From the NCBI RefSeq assembly GCF_024721115.1, contig NZ_JAMDHK010000003.1, positions 1 through 64,000 on the forward strand: a stretch of 64,000 nucleotides of DNA, written 5' to 3'. Shown here one piece after another: positions 37,386 through 45,494 of this stretch. This DNA comes from Salipiger pentaromativorans. Its GTDB lineage: Bacteria > Pseudomonadota > Alphaproteobacteria > Rhodobacterales > Rhodobacteraceae. Under the pieces are notes generated by a model. That model did no database searches and had not been told where the DNA came from. It saw nothing but the letters and a program-made list of their open reading frames with translations. The position numbers and the translations under genes are program-made. Positions within the stretch are counted from its first letter, which is position 1; each line of letters starts with the position of its first letter.

Positions 37386-38385
37386 GGGCCTCGAGCCGCT
37401 CGACAAAGCCCTGATAGATTGCCTCGGCATCGAGCCCGGCGGCGTTCACGCGCTGCTTCCAGTCGTCCAGCAGGAAGGCCGAGGCGTCTTTCCACTGCGC
37501 CAGCTCGTCCCCGGTCGGCGCGATCACATGGTGATCGGGGCTTTCCTCGAACAGCCGTTTGCCCTCGTTGTCGAACCCCACCCATCCGGCGGCGATCTTT
37601 TCGCCCCATCCGGGCGTGCAATGGTCGTCGATGACCGCCTGCTGGGTCTCGGACAGCGCCTGATAGCGGTCCTTGTTCATCACAATGATGAAGTTGGTCA
37701 CGTAGAGCGGCATATCGAGATGGTAATGCACCACGTCATCCATCCCGAAGATCGAGATCGAGCGCCAGGGGAAGGTGATCCCGTCCGCCGCGCCGCGCTC
37801 GAGCACCTCGCGGGCCTCGGACGGCCCCACCTGCACCGACGAGCCGCCAAGGCTCTGCATGAGCCGGCCGATCGTGCCGTTCGCCGGGCGGATGGTGGTG
37901 CCCTTGATCTGCGCCGGCGTACGGATTTCCTCGCGCGAATGCAGCGTGCCCGGATCGTGCAGATGGACGACGCAGAATTTCACGTCCCCCATCTCCTGAT
38001 CCATGTAATCGGCATACCATTCGTTCATCGCCACCGTGCCGCCCAGGCCCGACTTGATGAAGAAGGGCAGCTCGCCCAGCGACATGATCGGAAAGCGGCC
38101 CGGCGTGTGCCCCGGGTTCGCCCAGACAAAATCGGCGATGCCGAATTTGGCGATGTCGTATTCGTCCTCGGCCTTGCCGAGCTGCCCCGCCGGGAAGAAT
38201 CCGATCTTCAGCGTCCCGCCCGATGCCTCGGCGATGCTGTCCGCCCAGACCTGGAAGCCTTCCGCATGCAGCGGGTGCTGGGTGGGCAGATCGTGCGAGA
38301 ACGTCATCTCCACGACCTTGTCTTCGGCAAGCGCCGATCCCGCGATTGCGCAAGCTGCAATCGCCCCGAGAATTCGCTGTTTCAT
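37369..38385 (-). CDS. TRAP transporter substrate-binding protein (DctP type)
   Basis: A signal peptide (MKQRILGAIAACAIAGSALA) precedes a 318-residue DctP-fold binding protein. The block RTPAQIKGTTIRPANGTIGR contains the Arg that usually contacts the ligand carboxylate, and GAADGITFPWRSI follows. The start at 38385 has a GGAGGAG ribosome-binding site. Its promoter, about 65 bp upstream, carries the regulon element shared with the dioxygenase and dmpC operons, so uptake is probably induced together with catabolism. An aromatic carboxylate is a reasonable ligand guess, not shown by sequence. Confidence 0.9.
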   Translation of the reverse strand: MKQRILGAIAACAIAGSALAEDKVVEMTFSHDLPTQHPLHAEGFQVWADSIAEASGGTLKIGFFPAGQLGKAEDEYDIAKFGIADFVWANPGHTPGRFPIMSLGELPFFIKSGLGGTVAMNEWYADYMDQEMGDVKFCVVHLHDPGTLHSREEIRTPAQIKGTTIRPANGTIGRLMQSLGGSSVQVGPSEAREVLERGAADGITFPWRSISIFGMDDVVHYHLDMPLYVTNFIIVMNKDRYQALSETQQAVIDDHCTPGWGEKIAAGWVGFDNEGKRLFEESPDHHVIAPTGDELAQWKDASAFLLDDWKQRVNAAGLDAEAIYQGFVERLEAHDAKF

Positions 38386-38453
38386 CTGTCTCCTCCAAAA
38401 GACTTTGCGCAAGCGACCGGTTCCCCGGCTCTCTTTGCGCCTCCTCCACGCCG

Positions 38454-38495
38454 ACAGTATGTATCAAAATCGTTGTGTCAATAAAAAATCGTTTT
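38454..38495 (-). promoter_or_regulatory. Shared regulon element and promoter of second TRAP operon
   Basis: On the minus strand TTGACA (38476-38481) and TACTGT (38454-38459) are separated by 16 bp and form a plausible promoter. AATCGTT occurs at 38468-38474 and 38487-38493 on the plus strand, a 19-bp direct repeat that brackets the -35. The minus strand also shows TTG-ACA-CAA, the short dyad type bound by GntR/FCD regulators. The gene for such a regulator is divergent, starting at 38600. Confidence 0.65.
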
Positions 38496-38599
38496 ATGTT
38501 GGAATCCGCAAGTGACATGGCGTCCCGAAGCATGGGCGACGTTGTGCATTCAACGAACCTTTGCTACGACCTTAATTCCGGGACATCAGTCAGACTGCC

Positions 38600-39307
38600 A
38601 TGAACCAGCCAGAAAACCTGACGGTCCCCGAGGCCAACGGCGCGGGGAAACGCACTGCAATCGAGACCGTTCACGCACAGATCCGCGAACGGGTGATCTC
38701 TGGCGCCTTCAAGCCCGGAGAGCGGCTGCATGTGGACAAGCTGCGGCAGGAATTCGGGGTCTCGACCTCGACCATGCGCGAGGCGATCTCGCGGCTGCTG
38801 ATCGACTCTCTGGTCACCTCGGAACAGCAGCGCGGCTTTCGCGTGGCGCCGCTGTCGCTCAAGGATTTCCGCGACATCACCGATGCCCGCAAGGTGATCG
38901 AGGCGCAGGCGCTGCGCGTCTCGCTGGCCAATCGCAGCGAGGAATGGGAGGCCGAGCTGGTCGGCGCGTTCCACCGGCTGTCGACGGTCGAGCAGAAGAT
39001 GATCGGCGAGGGCCAGCGCGATCTGGCCAGCGCCTGGGACGAGCGCAATGCCGGGTTTCACGACTGCCTGGTGAAGAATTGCAACAACGCCTGGCTGATC
39101 CGCTTCCGGCGCACCCTGCACCAGCATTCCTACCGCTATCACCGGATGCTCCTGGGCGACACCAGCCTGCGCCGCGACGTGCGCACCGAACACCGGGCGA
39201 TCTTCGACACCGCCATGGCGGGCGAGACCGACCGCTGCGTGGCGCTTATCGAAGAGCATATCGAGACCTCGTATCGCGACCTCATCAGCCAGCACACGCT
39301 GGACTGA
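38600..39307 (+). CDS. GntR-family regulator with FCD domain
   Basis: The 235-residue protein has an N-terminal GntR winged helix (QIRERVISGAFKPGERLHVD, EFGVSTSTMREAISRLL) and a helical FCD effector domain (about residues 95-230). Metal or ligand residues of the FCD pocket are seen: Asp in FRDITDARKVIE, His in NAGFHDCLV, His in RTEHRAIFDTAM and His in LIEEHIETSYRD. FCD regulators bind small organic acids or aromatic intermediates. It is divergent from the TRAP operon and beside the dmp operon, making it the prime candidate to bind the shared 28-bp element. Its stop abuts the ABM gene end with no gap. Confidence 0.9.
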   Translation: MNQPENLTVPEANGAGKRTAIETVHAQIRERVISGAFKPGERLHVDKLRQEFGVSTSTMREAISRLLIDSLVTSEQQRGFRVAPLSLKDFRDITDARKVIEAQALRVSLANRSEEWEAELVGAFHRLSTVEQKMIGEGQRDLASAWDERNAGFHDCLVKNCNNAWLIRFRRTLHQHSYRYHRMLLGDTSLRRDVRTEHRAIFDTAMAGETDRCVALIEEHIETSYRDLISQHTLD

Positions 39308-39874
39308 TCACGCGAAAAGCCAGCCCTTCAGCACCCGCGTCACCCGTGGCATCAGCACATAGGTGAGCAGCAGAACCTGCACCACGACGATGAGCAGCGA
39401 GCGCAGCCAGTGCGGCCAGCCCGGCGTCAGAGGCGCCACGGCAAGCTGGAGCGGATAGACCACGACAAAGACCACCACGGTCAGCACCAGCGCCATCTTC
39501 CATTGCGGCGCCGGCTTTTGCGCCGGCACCTCGGGCAGCTCGAACCAGGCCTCCAGCCCGGTCGCCCGGCGCATCCGCGCCGGGCCCTCGACGATGCCCT
39601 CGAGCCGGTCGATCCAGCGCGCGCGGATCTCGGAGCCCTCCCAGGATTCGCAATGCGCCCAGCTATCGAAACGATAGATCAGCACCCAGCGCCCGCCGGT
39701 CTGCCCCGAGGGCCGCAGCACGTTCACGCCCAGATGACCGGGAAAGCCCGACGCGGCAGCGACGATGCCATGCACCCAGTCCTCGTAATCGGCCTCGCGC
39801 CCGGGCAGCACCCGGCGCGAGATCGACACGGTGACCGGCCCCTCCTCGCCCGGGGCGACCTCGACGCCGCTCAC
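39308..39874 (-). CDS. ABM-domain protein with two C-terminal membrane helices
   Basis: The N-terminal 110 or so residues form an antibiotic-biosynthesis-monooxygenase (ABM) ferredoxin-like fold (VSISRRVLPGREADYEDW..., RWVLIYRFDSWAHCESWEGS). Two membrane helices follow (MALVLTVVVFVVVYPLQLAV and SLLIVVVQVLLLTYVLM), so it is an inner-membrane protein with a cytoplasmic ABM head. I chose a GTG start at 39874 that overlaps the tautomerase stop (GTGA), giving 188 residues. It ends the dmp operon. ABM domains can act as quinol or polyketide monooxygenases or as haem or intermediate handlers; the role here is unknown. Confidence 0.7.
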   Translation of the reverse strand: MSGVEVAPGEEGPVTVSISRRVLPGREADYEDWVHGIVAAASGFPGHLGVNVLRPSGQTGGRWVLIYRFDSWAHCESWEGSEIRARWIDRLEGIVEGPARMRRATGLEAWFELPEVPAQKPAPQWKMALVLTVVVFVVVYPLQLAVAPLTPGWPHWLRSLLIVVVQVLLLTYVLMPRVTRVLKGWLFA

Positions 39875-40065
39875 CCGCTCTTGTCGAGGAATTTCTGCTT
39901 GCCCGCGACACCCCAGTTCTCGCGGGGGATCTCGCGGATGCAGACGCGCACCGCCTCGATGGGCGCGCCCACCGCCTCGACCGCCGCATCGGTGAGCTTC
40001 TCGATCAGCGCCGCCTTCTGCGCGTCCGTGCGGCCCTCGACCATGGTCACTTCGATAAAGGGCAT
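39871..40065 (-). CDS. dmpI: 4-oxalocrotonate tautomerase
   Basis: This tiny enzyme (64 codons) isomerises 2-hydroxymuconate to 2-oxo-3-hexenedioate. After Met removal it starts with Pro1, the catalytic base; Arg11 (VEGRTD) and Arg39 (EAVRVCI), the substrate-binding arginines of the family, are exactly placed, and Trp50 stands where many relatives have Phe50. It lies between the decarboxylase gene and the membrane ABM gene with 2-4 base junctions. The hydroxymuconate route therefore looks functional. Confidence 0.93.
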   Translation of the reverse strand: MPFIEVTMVEGRTDAQKAALIEKLTDAAVEAVGAPIEAVRVCIREIPRENWGVAGKQKFLDKSG

Positions 40066-40067
40066 GT

Positions 40068-40835
40068 CTACGCCTCCACCCTGAATGCAACGGTGCCGAG
40101 GCGCTCGACCTCGAGGCTCACCGCCTGCCCCGCCGCCAGCGGGATGGCCGCCGTGGCGCCCCCCGCCAGAACGATGTCGCCCGCGTTCAGCCGCTCTCCG
40201 GCCGAGGCCACCATCCGCGCGGCCGCCACCAGCGAGCGCAGGGGATGGCCGAGGATCGCCGCCGAAGAGCCGATCTCGCCGGCGCGCCCGTCGATGGACA
40301 GCAGCATGCCGAGGTTGGAAATGTCGGTCTCGCGGCTGGCCCATTGCCCGAGCACAAAGGCCGAGGACGAGGAATTGTCGGCAATCACGTCGCCCACATC
40401 GAACTTGAACGCCTTGTAACGGCTGTCGATGATCTCGAGCGCCGGCGCGACGGCCTCGACCGCGTCCATCGCCTGAAGCGCGCTCACCTCGCCCGCAAGC
40501 GGCTTTTTCATCAGAAAGGCGATCTCGGGCTCGACGCGGGGATGCACGAATTGCGCCATCGAGACCGTGCCGCCCTCCTCGCGCATCATCGCATCGGTGA
40601 GCCGGCCCCAGGTCACGTCCGAAACGCCGACCTGAAGCATCTTGGCGCGCGAGGTGAGGCCCATCTTGATCCCCACCCGCCGCTCGCCGCGCCCGTAGCG
40701 GCGCTGCATCGACAGCGCCTGCACCGCATAGGCCTCTTCGACACTCAGCGGCCTCTCGTCGGAAAACTGCGGAATCTCGGACGCCGTGCGGGCGGCCTCA
40801 TCGACGATCCCGGCGATCTCGGCAAGGCCGCTCAT
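40068..40835 (-). CDS. dmpH: 2-oxo-3-hexenedioate decarboxylase
   Basis: The 255-residue enzyme removes CO2 from 2-oxo-3-hexenedioate to give 2-hydroxypenta-2,4-dienoate. It shares a fold with the hydratase encoded in the same operon, but decarboxylase-type blocks decide the call: [54 protein letters not shown] and [14 protein letters not shown]. The metal ligands (Glu-Pro-Glu of the HPRVEPEIA block) are present. Its ATG overlaps the aldolase stop (ATGA). Confidence 0.88.
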   Translation of the reverse strand: MSGLAEIAGIVDEAARTASEIPQFSDERPLSVEEAYAVQALSMQRRYGRGERRVGIKMGLTSRAKMLQVGVSDVTWGRLTDAMMREEGGTVSMAQFVHPRVEPEIAFLMKKPLAGEVSALQAMDAVEAVAPALEIIDSRYKAFKFDVGDVIADNSSSSAFVLGQWASRETDISNLGMLLSIDGRAGEIGSSAAILGHPLRSLVAAARMVASAGERLNAGDIVLAGGATAAIPLAAGQAVSLEVERLGTVAFRVEA

Positions 40836-41851
40836 TCCGCCGCCTCCCGCGCCTTGCACATGTCGAGCGCGACATCGACGATCATGTCTTCCTGACCGCC
40901 CACCATGCCGCGCCTGCCCAGTTCCACCAGGATCTCGCGGGTGTCGAGCCCGTATTGACCGGCGGCCTTTTCCGCATGGCGCAGGAACGAGGAATAGACC
41001 CCGGCATAGCCCAGCGTCAGCGTCTCGCGGTCCACCCGGACGGGGCGGTCCTGAAGCGGGCGCACCAGATCCTCGGCCGCATCCTGCAACTTGAACACGT
41101 CGCAGCCATGGTCCCAGCCATACAGATTGGCGACCGCGGCAAAGGCTTCGATGGGCGTGTTGCCGGCCCCGGCCCCCATGCCCGCCAACGAGGCATCGAC
41201 GCGATAGGCGCCGTGTTCGACCGCCACCACCGAGTTGGCCACCGACAGAGACAGGTTCTCGTGCATATGCGCGCCAAGCTGGGTTTCGGGCTTGAGCGCG
41301 GCCCTGTAGGCATCCATGCGCTCGGCCACGCCGGTCATGGTCAGCCGCCCGCCGCTGTCGGTGCAATAGACGCAATCCGCGCCATAGCTCTCCATCAGAA
41401 CCGCCTGTTCGGCCAGCTTCTCGGGCGTGTTCATATGGGCCATCATCAGAAAGCCCGAAACATCCATGCCCATCTCCTTCGCCGCGGCGATATGCTGGGC
41501 GGCGACATCGGCCTCGGTGCAATGGGTCGCGACACGCACCGAAACGACGCCCGCGTCACGCGCCTTTTTCAGATCCTCGAGCGTGCCGATGCCCGGCACC
41601 AGAAGGCAGGTGAGCCGGGCGCGCTTCACCACCTTCGCCGCCTCCGAGATCCAGGCCACATCGGTATGGCGCCCGAAACCGTAGTTGAAGGTCGACCCGG
41701 CGACGCCGTCGCCATGGGTCACCTCGATGGCATCCACGCCCGCCTCGTCCAGCGCCTCGGCGATGGCCCGCACCTGCCCGAGATCGTACTGGTGGCGCAT
41801 GGCGTGCATGCCGTCGCGCAGGGTGACATCCTGAATATAGATCTTGGGCAT
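40832..41851 (-). CDS. dmpG: 4-hydroxy-2-oxovalerate aldolase
   Basis: This 339-residue HMGL-like TIM-barrel aldolase splits 4-hydroxy-2-oxovalerate into pyruvate and acetaldehyde. The Mn-binding and catalytic motif [17 protein letters not shown] is at the N-terminus, and the later metal histidines are in [18 protein letters not shown]-terminal region (about 270-339) interacts with the partner dehydrogenase in this family. It directly follows dmpF, with which it forms a channelling complex that protects the cell from free acetaldehyde. Confidence 0.95.
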   Translation of the reverse strand: MPKIYIQDVTLRDGMHAMRHQYDLGQVRAIAEALDEAGVDAIEVTHGDGVAGSTFNYGFGRHTDVAWISEAAKVVKRARLTCLLVPGIGTLEDLKKARDAGVVSVRVATHCTEADVAAQHIAAAKEMGMDVSGFLMMAHMNTPEKLAEQAVLMESYGADCVYCTDSGGRLTMTGVAERMDAYRAALKPETQLGAHMHENLSLSVANSVVAVEHGAYRVDASLAGMGAGAGNTPIEAFAAVANLYGWDHGCDVFKLQDAAEDLVRPLQDRPVRVDRETLTLGYAGVYSSFLRHAEKAAGQYGLDTREILVELGRRGMVGGQEDMIVDVALDMCKAREAAE

Positions 41852-41852
41852 G

Positions 41853-42806
41853 TCAGGCGGCCTCCTTCACCCAGTTGCGTTTCACGGCCAGCCGCTCGGC
41901 GGTGCGCATGGCGGCGCTGGTCATGATGTCGAGATTGCCCGCATAGGCCGGCAGGTAATGCGCGGCCCCTTCCACCTCGAGAAAGACCGACACCTTCAGC
42001 CCGGTGAAATCGCCGCCCATCTCGGGAATGTGCAGCGGCTGGTTCGAGCCCACATGTTCGAACTGCACCGCCTGCTTGAGCCGGTAGCCGGGGACGTAGC
42101 TCTGCACCTCTTTCACCATCTCGGCGATGGAGGCGCGGATGGCCTCCTGATCGGCCTCGTCGCAAAGGCAATAAACCGTGTCGCGCATGATCATGGGCGG
42201 CTCGGCGGGGTTCAGAATGATGATCGCCTTGCCCCGCGTGGCGCCACCCACCTGCTCGATGGCATGGGCCGTGGTCTCGGTGAACTCGTCGATATTGGCG
42301 CGCGTGCCGGGACCTGCGGATTTCGACGAGACCGAGGCAACGATCTCGCCATAGTGCACCTTGGCAACGCGGTTGACGGCGGCGACCATGGGAATGGTCG
42401 CCTGCCCGCCGCAGGTCACCATGTTGACGTTGGGCTCGGCCAGGTTTGCGTCGATGTTGACCGGGGGGATGGTAAAGGGGCCGATGGCGGCGGGGGTGAG
42501 GTCGATCACCTGCTTGCCGTCGCGCTGAAGTACCGCGTTGTGGCGCTTGTGCGCGCCAGCCGAGGTTGCATCAAAGACGATGCGGATGTCCTTGTATTCA
42601 GGCAGCTTTACCAGACCGTCAATGCCCTCGTGCGTGGTCGCCACCTTGAGCCGGGCAGCCCGGGCAAGCCCGTCGGACGCAGGGTCGATCCCCACCATGG
42701 CGGCCATTTCCAGCACGTTCGAATTGCGCATGATCTTGATCATGAGATCGGTGCCGATATTGCCCGAGCCGATGATGGCGCATTTGATCTTGTCCATATC
42801 CCTCAT
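41853..42806 (-). CDS. dmpF: Acylating acetaldehyde dehydrogenase
   Basis: The 317-residue protein oxidises acetaldehyde with NAD+ and CoA to acetyl-CoA, in complex with the aldolase. It has the Rossmann start [16 protein letters not shown] and the catalytic cysteine in [15 protein letters not shown] (near 133). The start at 42806 overlaps the hydratase stop (ATGA); an in-frame ATG three codons later is possible. The small size and sequence are typical of the meta-cleavage-pathway enzyme and unlike general aldehyde dehydrogenases. Confidence 0.95.
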   Translation of the reverse strand: MRDMDKIKCAIIGSGNIGTDLMIKIMRNSNVLEMAAMVGIDPASDGLARAARLKVATTHEGIDGLVKLPEYKDIRIVFDATSAGAHKRHNAVLQRDGKQVIDLTPAAIGPFTIPPVNIDANLAEPNVNMVTCGGQATIPMVAAVNRVAKVHYGEIVASVSSKSAGPGTRANIDEFTETTAHAIEQVGGATRGKAIIILNPAEPPMIMRDTVYCLCDEADQEAIRASIAEMVKEVQSYVPGYRLKQAVQFEHVGSNQPLHIPEMGGDFTGLKVSVFLEVEGAAHYLPAYAGNLDIMTSAAMRTAERLAVKRNWVKEAA

Positions 42807-43594
42807 CCCTTTGCAAAAGCCGCGCGGACCGAGCCCAGCCCGTTAATCCGCGCCTCGAAGACATCGCCCGGTTTCGCCGCCACGAAGGGCCCCAGCGCCC
42901 CCGACAGGATCACGTCTCCCGGCCCCAGCGGACGCCCCGCCGCCGCCATGGTGCGCGCCAGCCAGAGCGAGGCGTTGAGCGGGCTGCCCATGCAGGCCGC
43001 CCCCGCGCCCACCGACACCGGCTCGCCGCCGCAGGTCATCACCATGCCGCACAGGCGCTGGTCGAAATCGGCCAGGCTCCGGGGCGACTGGCCCAGCACG
43101 TAAAGCCCCGACGAGGCGTTGTCGGCGACCGTGTCGGTGATCCCGATGTCCCAGGCCGCGACCCGCGACCCCACGATTTCGATGGCGGGCAGCGCATAGG
43201 CGATGGCGCCGATCAGATCGACCATGGTCAGATGCGCCCCGGCCAGCGGCGCGCCCAGCACATAGGCGATCTCGGCCTCGACACGGGGCTGCTGCACCCG
43301 GTCCCAGGCCACCTCCTCACCGTCCATCACCTCCATGTCGGAAAACAGCATGCCGTAATCGGGCTGGCCGACGCCAAGCTGCCTCTGCACCGCCACCGAG
43401 GTCAGGCCGATCTTGCGCCCCGACAGCTTGCGCCCGGCGTCCAGCCAGCGCGTGGTGTTGATCTCCTGCACCGCATAGGCCGCCGCCACATCGCCCTCGC
43501 CGAGCAGATCGCGCACGGGCGCCCCGGGGGTGCCGCTCTCCCAGGCCTGCCACAGACGGTCCGCGGCCTCCCGGATCTTGACTTCGCTGGTCAT
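42803..43594 (-). CDS. dmpE: 2-oxopent-4-enoate hydratase
   Basis: This 263-residue hydratase adds water to 2-hydroxypenta-2,4-dienoate to give 4-hydroxy-2-oxovalerate. Hydratase-type blocks shared with MhpD are [46 protein letters not shown] and [15 protein letters not shown]. These separate it from the paralogous decarboxylase encoded at 40.1-40.8 kb. It accepts product from both the hydrolase branch and the tautomerase/decarboxylase branch. The dehydrogenase gene dmpC ends 9 bases upstream. Confidence 0.9.
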   Translation of the reverse strand: MTSEVKIREAADRLWQAWESGTPGAPVRDLLGEGDVAAAYAVQEINTTRWLDAGRKLSGRKIGLTSVAVQRQLGVGQPDYGMLFSDMEVMDGEEVAWDRVQQPRVEAEIAYVLGAPLAGAHLTMVDLIGAIAYALPAIEIVGSRVAAWDIGITDTVADNASSGLYVLGQSPRSLADFDQRLCGMVMTCGGEPVSVGAGAACMGSPLNASLWLARTMAAAGRPLGPGDVILSGALGPFVAAKPGDVFEARINGLGSVRAAFAKG

Positions 43595-43603
43595 CGTTCG
43601 CCT

Positions 43604-45088
43604 TCAGAGTTTCACGCAGACATTGCTGAGCTCGGAATAGAATTCGAGCCCGTGGACACCGCCTTCGCGGCCGATGCCCGAGTGTTTCGCCCCGCCGAAG
43701 GCGGTGCGCAGGTCGCGCAGGAACCAGGAATTCACCCAGACCAGCCCCACGTCGATCCGCCGCGCCACGCGATGGGCACGGGTCAGGTCCTCGGTCCAGA
43801 GCGCGGTGGCCAGACCGTAATCGGTGTCATTGGCCATGGCGATGACCTCCTCCTCGCTGTCGAAGGGGGTGATATGGCAGACCGGGCCGAAGATCTCTTC
43901 CTTCACGCAGCGCGCGGTTTCCGGCAGCCCGGTCAGGATCGTGGGCTGCACCCAGGCGCCGCCCTTCATCTCGTCCGGCATGTCGGGCTCGCCGCCGCCG
44001 GTGATCACCGTGGCGCCCTCTTCCTTCGCCAGCGCGTAATAGGACAGCACCTTGCGCTTGTGCTCCTCCGAGATGAGCGGGCCGAGATTGGTCTCCGGAT
44101 CCTCCGACGGCCCCAGCTTCAGCGCCTCGGCGCCGGCCTTCAGCCGCGCCACGAAAGCGTCGAAGACTGGGCGTTCCACATAGACCCGCTCGGTGCCCAG
44201 GCAGACCTGCCCGCAATTGGAAAAGACCGACTGCATGGTGCCCGCGACGGCCTTGTCCATGTCGCAATCGGCAAAGACGATGCCCGCGTTCTTGCCGCCG
44301 CATTCCATCGAGACCTGACGCAGCCCCTTGGCCGCCGATTGCATGATGATCTCGCCGGTGCGCGTTTCGCCGGTGAAGGTGATGCCGTCCACATCCGGAT
44401 GCGCGGTGAGATACGCGCCGGCGCTGTCCGGGCCGAACCCGTGCACCACGTTGAACACCCCCTTGGGCACCCCCACCGTGTTCATCACCTCGCCCAGCAG
44501 CGTGGTGGTGAGCGGTGTCTCTTCCGAGGGTTTCACGATCACCGTATTGCCGCAGGCCAGCGCCGGCCCCACCTTCCAGGTCATCAGCAGAAGCGGCAGG
44601 TTCCAGGGCGAGATCACCGCGATCACCCCCTTGGGCTTGCGCACCCCGTAGTTCAGCGCCCCTGCCCCGTCCGGTGTCTCCAGCATGAAACTTTCGGTGG
44701 GCACGTTCTTGACCAGGTCGGCGAAGATCTTGAAATTGGCCGCCCCGCGCGGGATGTCCACATGCGCGGCCAGGCTGCGCGGCTTGCCGGTATCGAGGAT
44801 CTCGGCCTCGAGGAAATCCTCGAAGCGGCGGTTGATCTCGTCGGCGACGGCATGCAGCAGCGCCGAGCGCTCGGCCATCGGCATATGCCCCCAGGGGCCG
44901 GTCAGCGCCGCGCGCGCGGCGGCGACGGCGGCATCGACCTCGGGTTTCAGCCCTTCGTGCACGATGCCGATCTTCTTGCCGGTCACCGGCGAGATATTGT
45001 CGAAGATCCGGCCCGAGCTGCCGGCGGTGAACGCCCCGTCGATGAAATGCATCGCCTCGCGTGTGGTGGCAATCAGCCCGTCCTTCAT
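43604..45088 (-). CDS. dmpC: 2-hydroxymuconic semialdehyde dehydrogenase
   Basis: The 494-residue aldehyde dehydrogenase oxidises 2-hydroxymuconic semialdehyde, the catechol ring-fission product, to 2-hydroxymuconate with NAD+. Typical blocks are VISPWNLPLLLMTWKVGPAL, the catalytic Glu region QVSMECGGKNAGIVFADCD and the catalytic cysteine in NCGQVCLGTERVYV. The start at 45088 is preceded by AAGGG at suitable spacing; the longer frame reads through the leader. It is the first gene of dmpC-E-F-G-H-I-ABM, whose promoter carries the shared regulon element. Confidence 0.92.
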   Translation of the reverse strand: MKDGLIATTREAMHFIDGAFTAGSSGRIFDNISPVTGKKIGIVHEGLKPEVDAAVAAARAALTGPWGHMPMAERSALLHAVADEINRRFEDFLEAEILDTGKPRSLAAHVDIPRGAANFKIFADLVKNVPTESFMLETPDGAGALNYGVRKPKGVIAVISPWNLPLLLMTWKVGPALACGNTVIVKPSEETPLTTTLLGEVMNTVGVPKGVFNVVHGFGPDSAGAYLTAHPDVDGITFTGETRTGEIIMQSAAKGLRQVSMECGGKNAGIVFADCDMDKAVAGTMQSVFSNCGQVCLGTERVYVERPVFDAFVARLKAGAEALKLGPSEDPETNLGPLISEEHKRKVLSYYALAKEEGATVITGGGEPDMPDEMKGGAWVQPTILTGLPETARCVKEEIFGPVCHITPFDSEEEVIAMANDTDYGLATALWTEDLTRAHRVARRIDVGLVWVNSWFLRDLRTAFGGAKHSGIGREGGVHGLEFYSELSNVCVKL

Positions 45089-45297
45089 GAATCTTACCCT
45101 TCCTGCCGCTGGGTCCGGCGGCGCAAACCGCCCGGACGCGCAGATTTCATCCAAATCCGTGAAAGGGTCCGATCCTGTGCCGCCTCCGGCAGAGCGGATC
45201 GCGGCACGCGCCGCCGATCCGGCTCTATCCGCCGCGTTTGGGCACACCCCGGACTCTCCTCCACAGTCATCCTCCAAGCCAAGCATTGTCGAGTTTA

Positions 45298-45325
45298 AAC
45301 GTTGTTGTCAATAAAAAACGATATT
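45298..45325 (-). promoter_or_regulatory. Shared regulon element, dmpC operon promoter
   Basis: The minus strand reads ATCGTTTTT-TATTGACA-ACAACGTTT. TTGACA (TGTCAA at 45306-45311 on the plus strand) is a perfect -35, and ATCGTTTTT and AACGTTTAA recur with a 19-bp period as in the other two copies. A leader of about 190 bases separates it from dmpC. The -10 is not clear. Confidence 0.6.
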
Positions 45326-45429
45326 TTAGAAAGCCAGACTCTCCCGCATCCCGGCGCGCCCTCTGCCCGGCGGCGACCCGGCGCAGACACAGGGTCAGCG
45401 CCTCCTGTCATAATGTCGGTAAAAGCGTT

Positions 45430-45463
45430 CGGCCGGGCGCCCGCCTCCGCGCGCGCCCGGCCG
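45430..45463 (-). terminator. Strong hairpin after the 1422-residue RTX gene
   Basis: CGGCCGGGCGC (45430-45440) and GCGCCCGGCCG (45453-45463) form an 11-bp perfect stem 31 bp beyond the RTX gene stop. On the minus strand a short CTTTT follows a few bases later, so termination is likely but not a textbook U-run. Confidence 0.55.
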
Positions 45464-45494
45464 TTTCAGAGCTCCGCGAACTCCCCGGTCCGGC

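Noticed and set aside
40068-43594. dmpH and dmpE as a simple duplicated gene
   Set aside because: They are related in fold, but each carries its own diagnostic blocks (decarboxylase versus hydratase), so they are distinct pathway steps.
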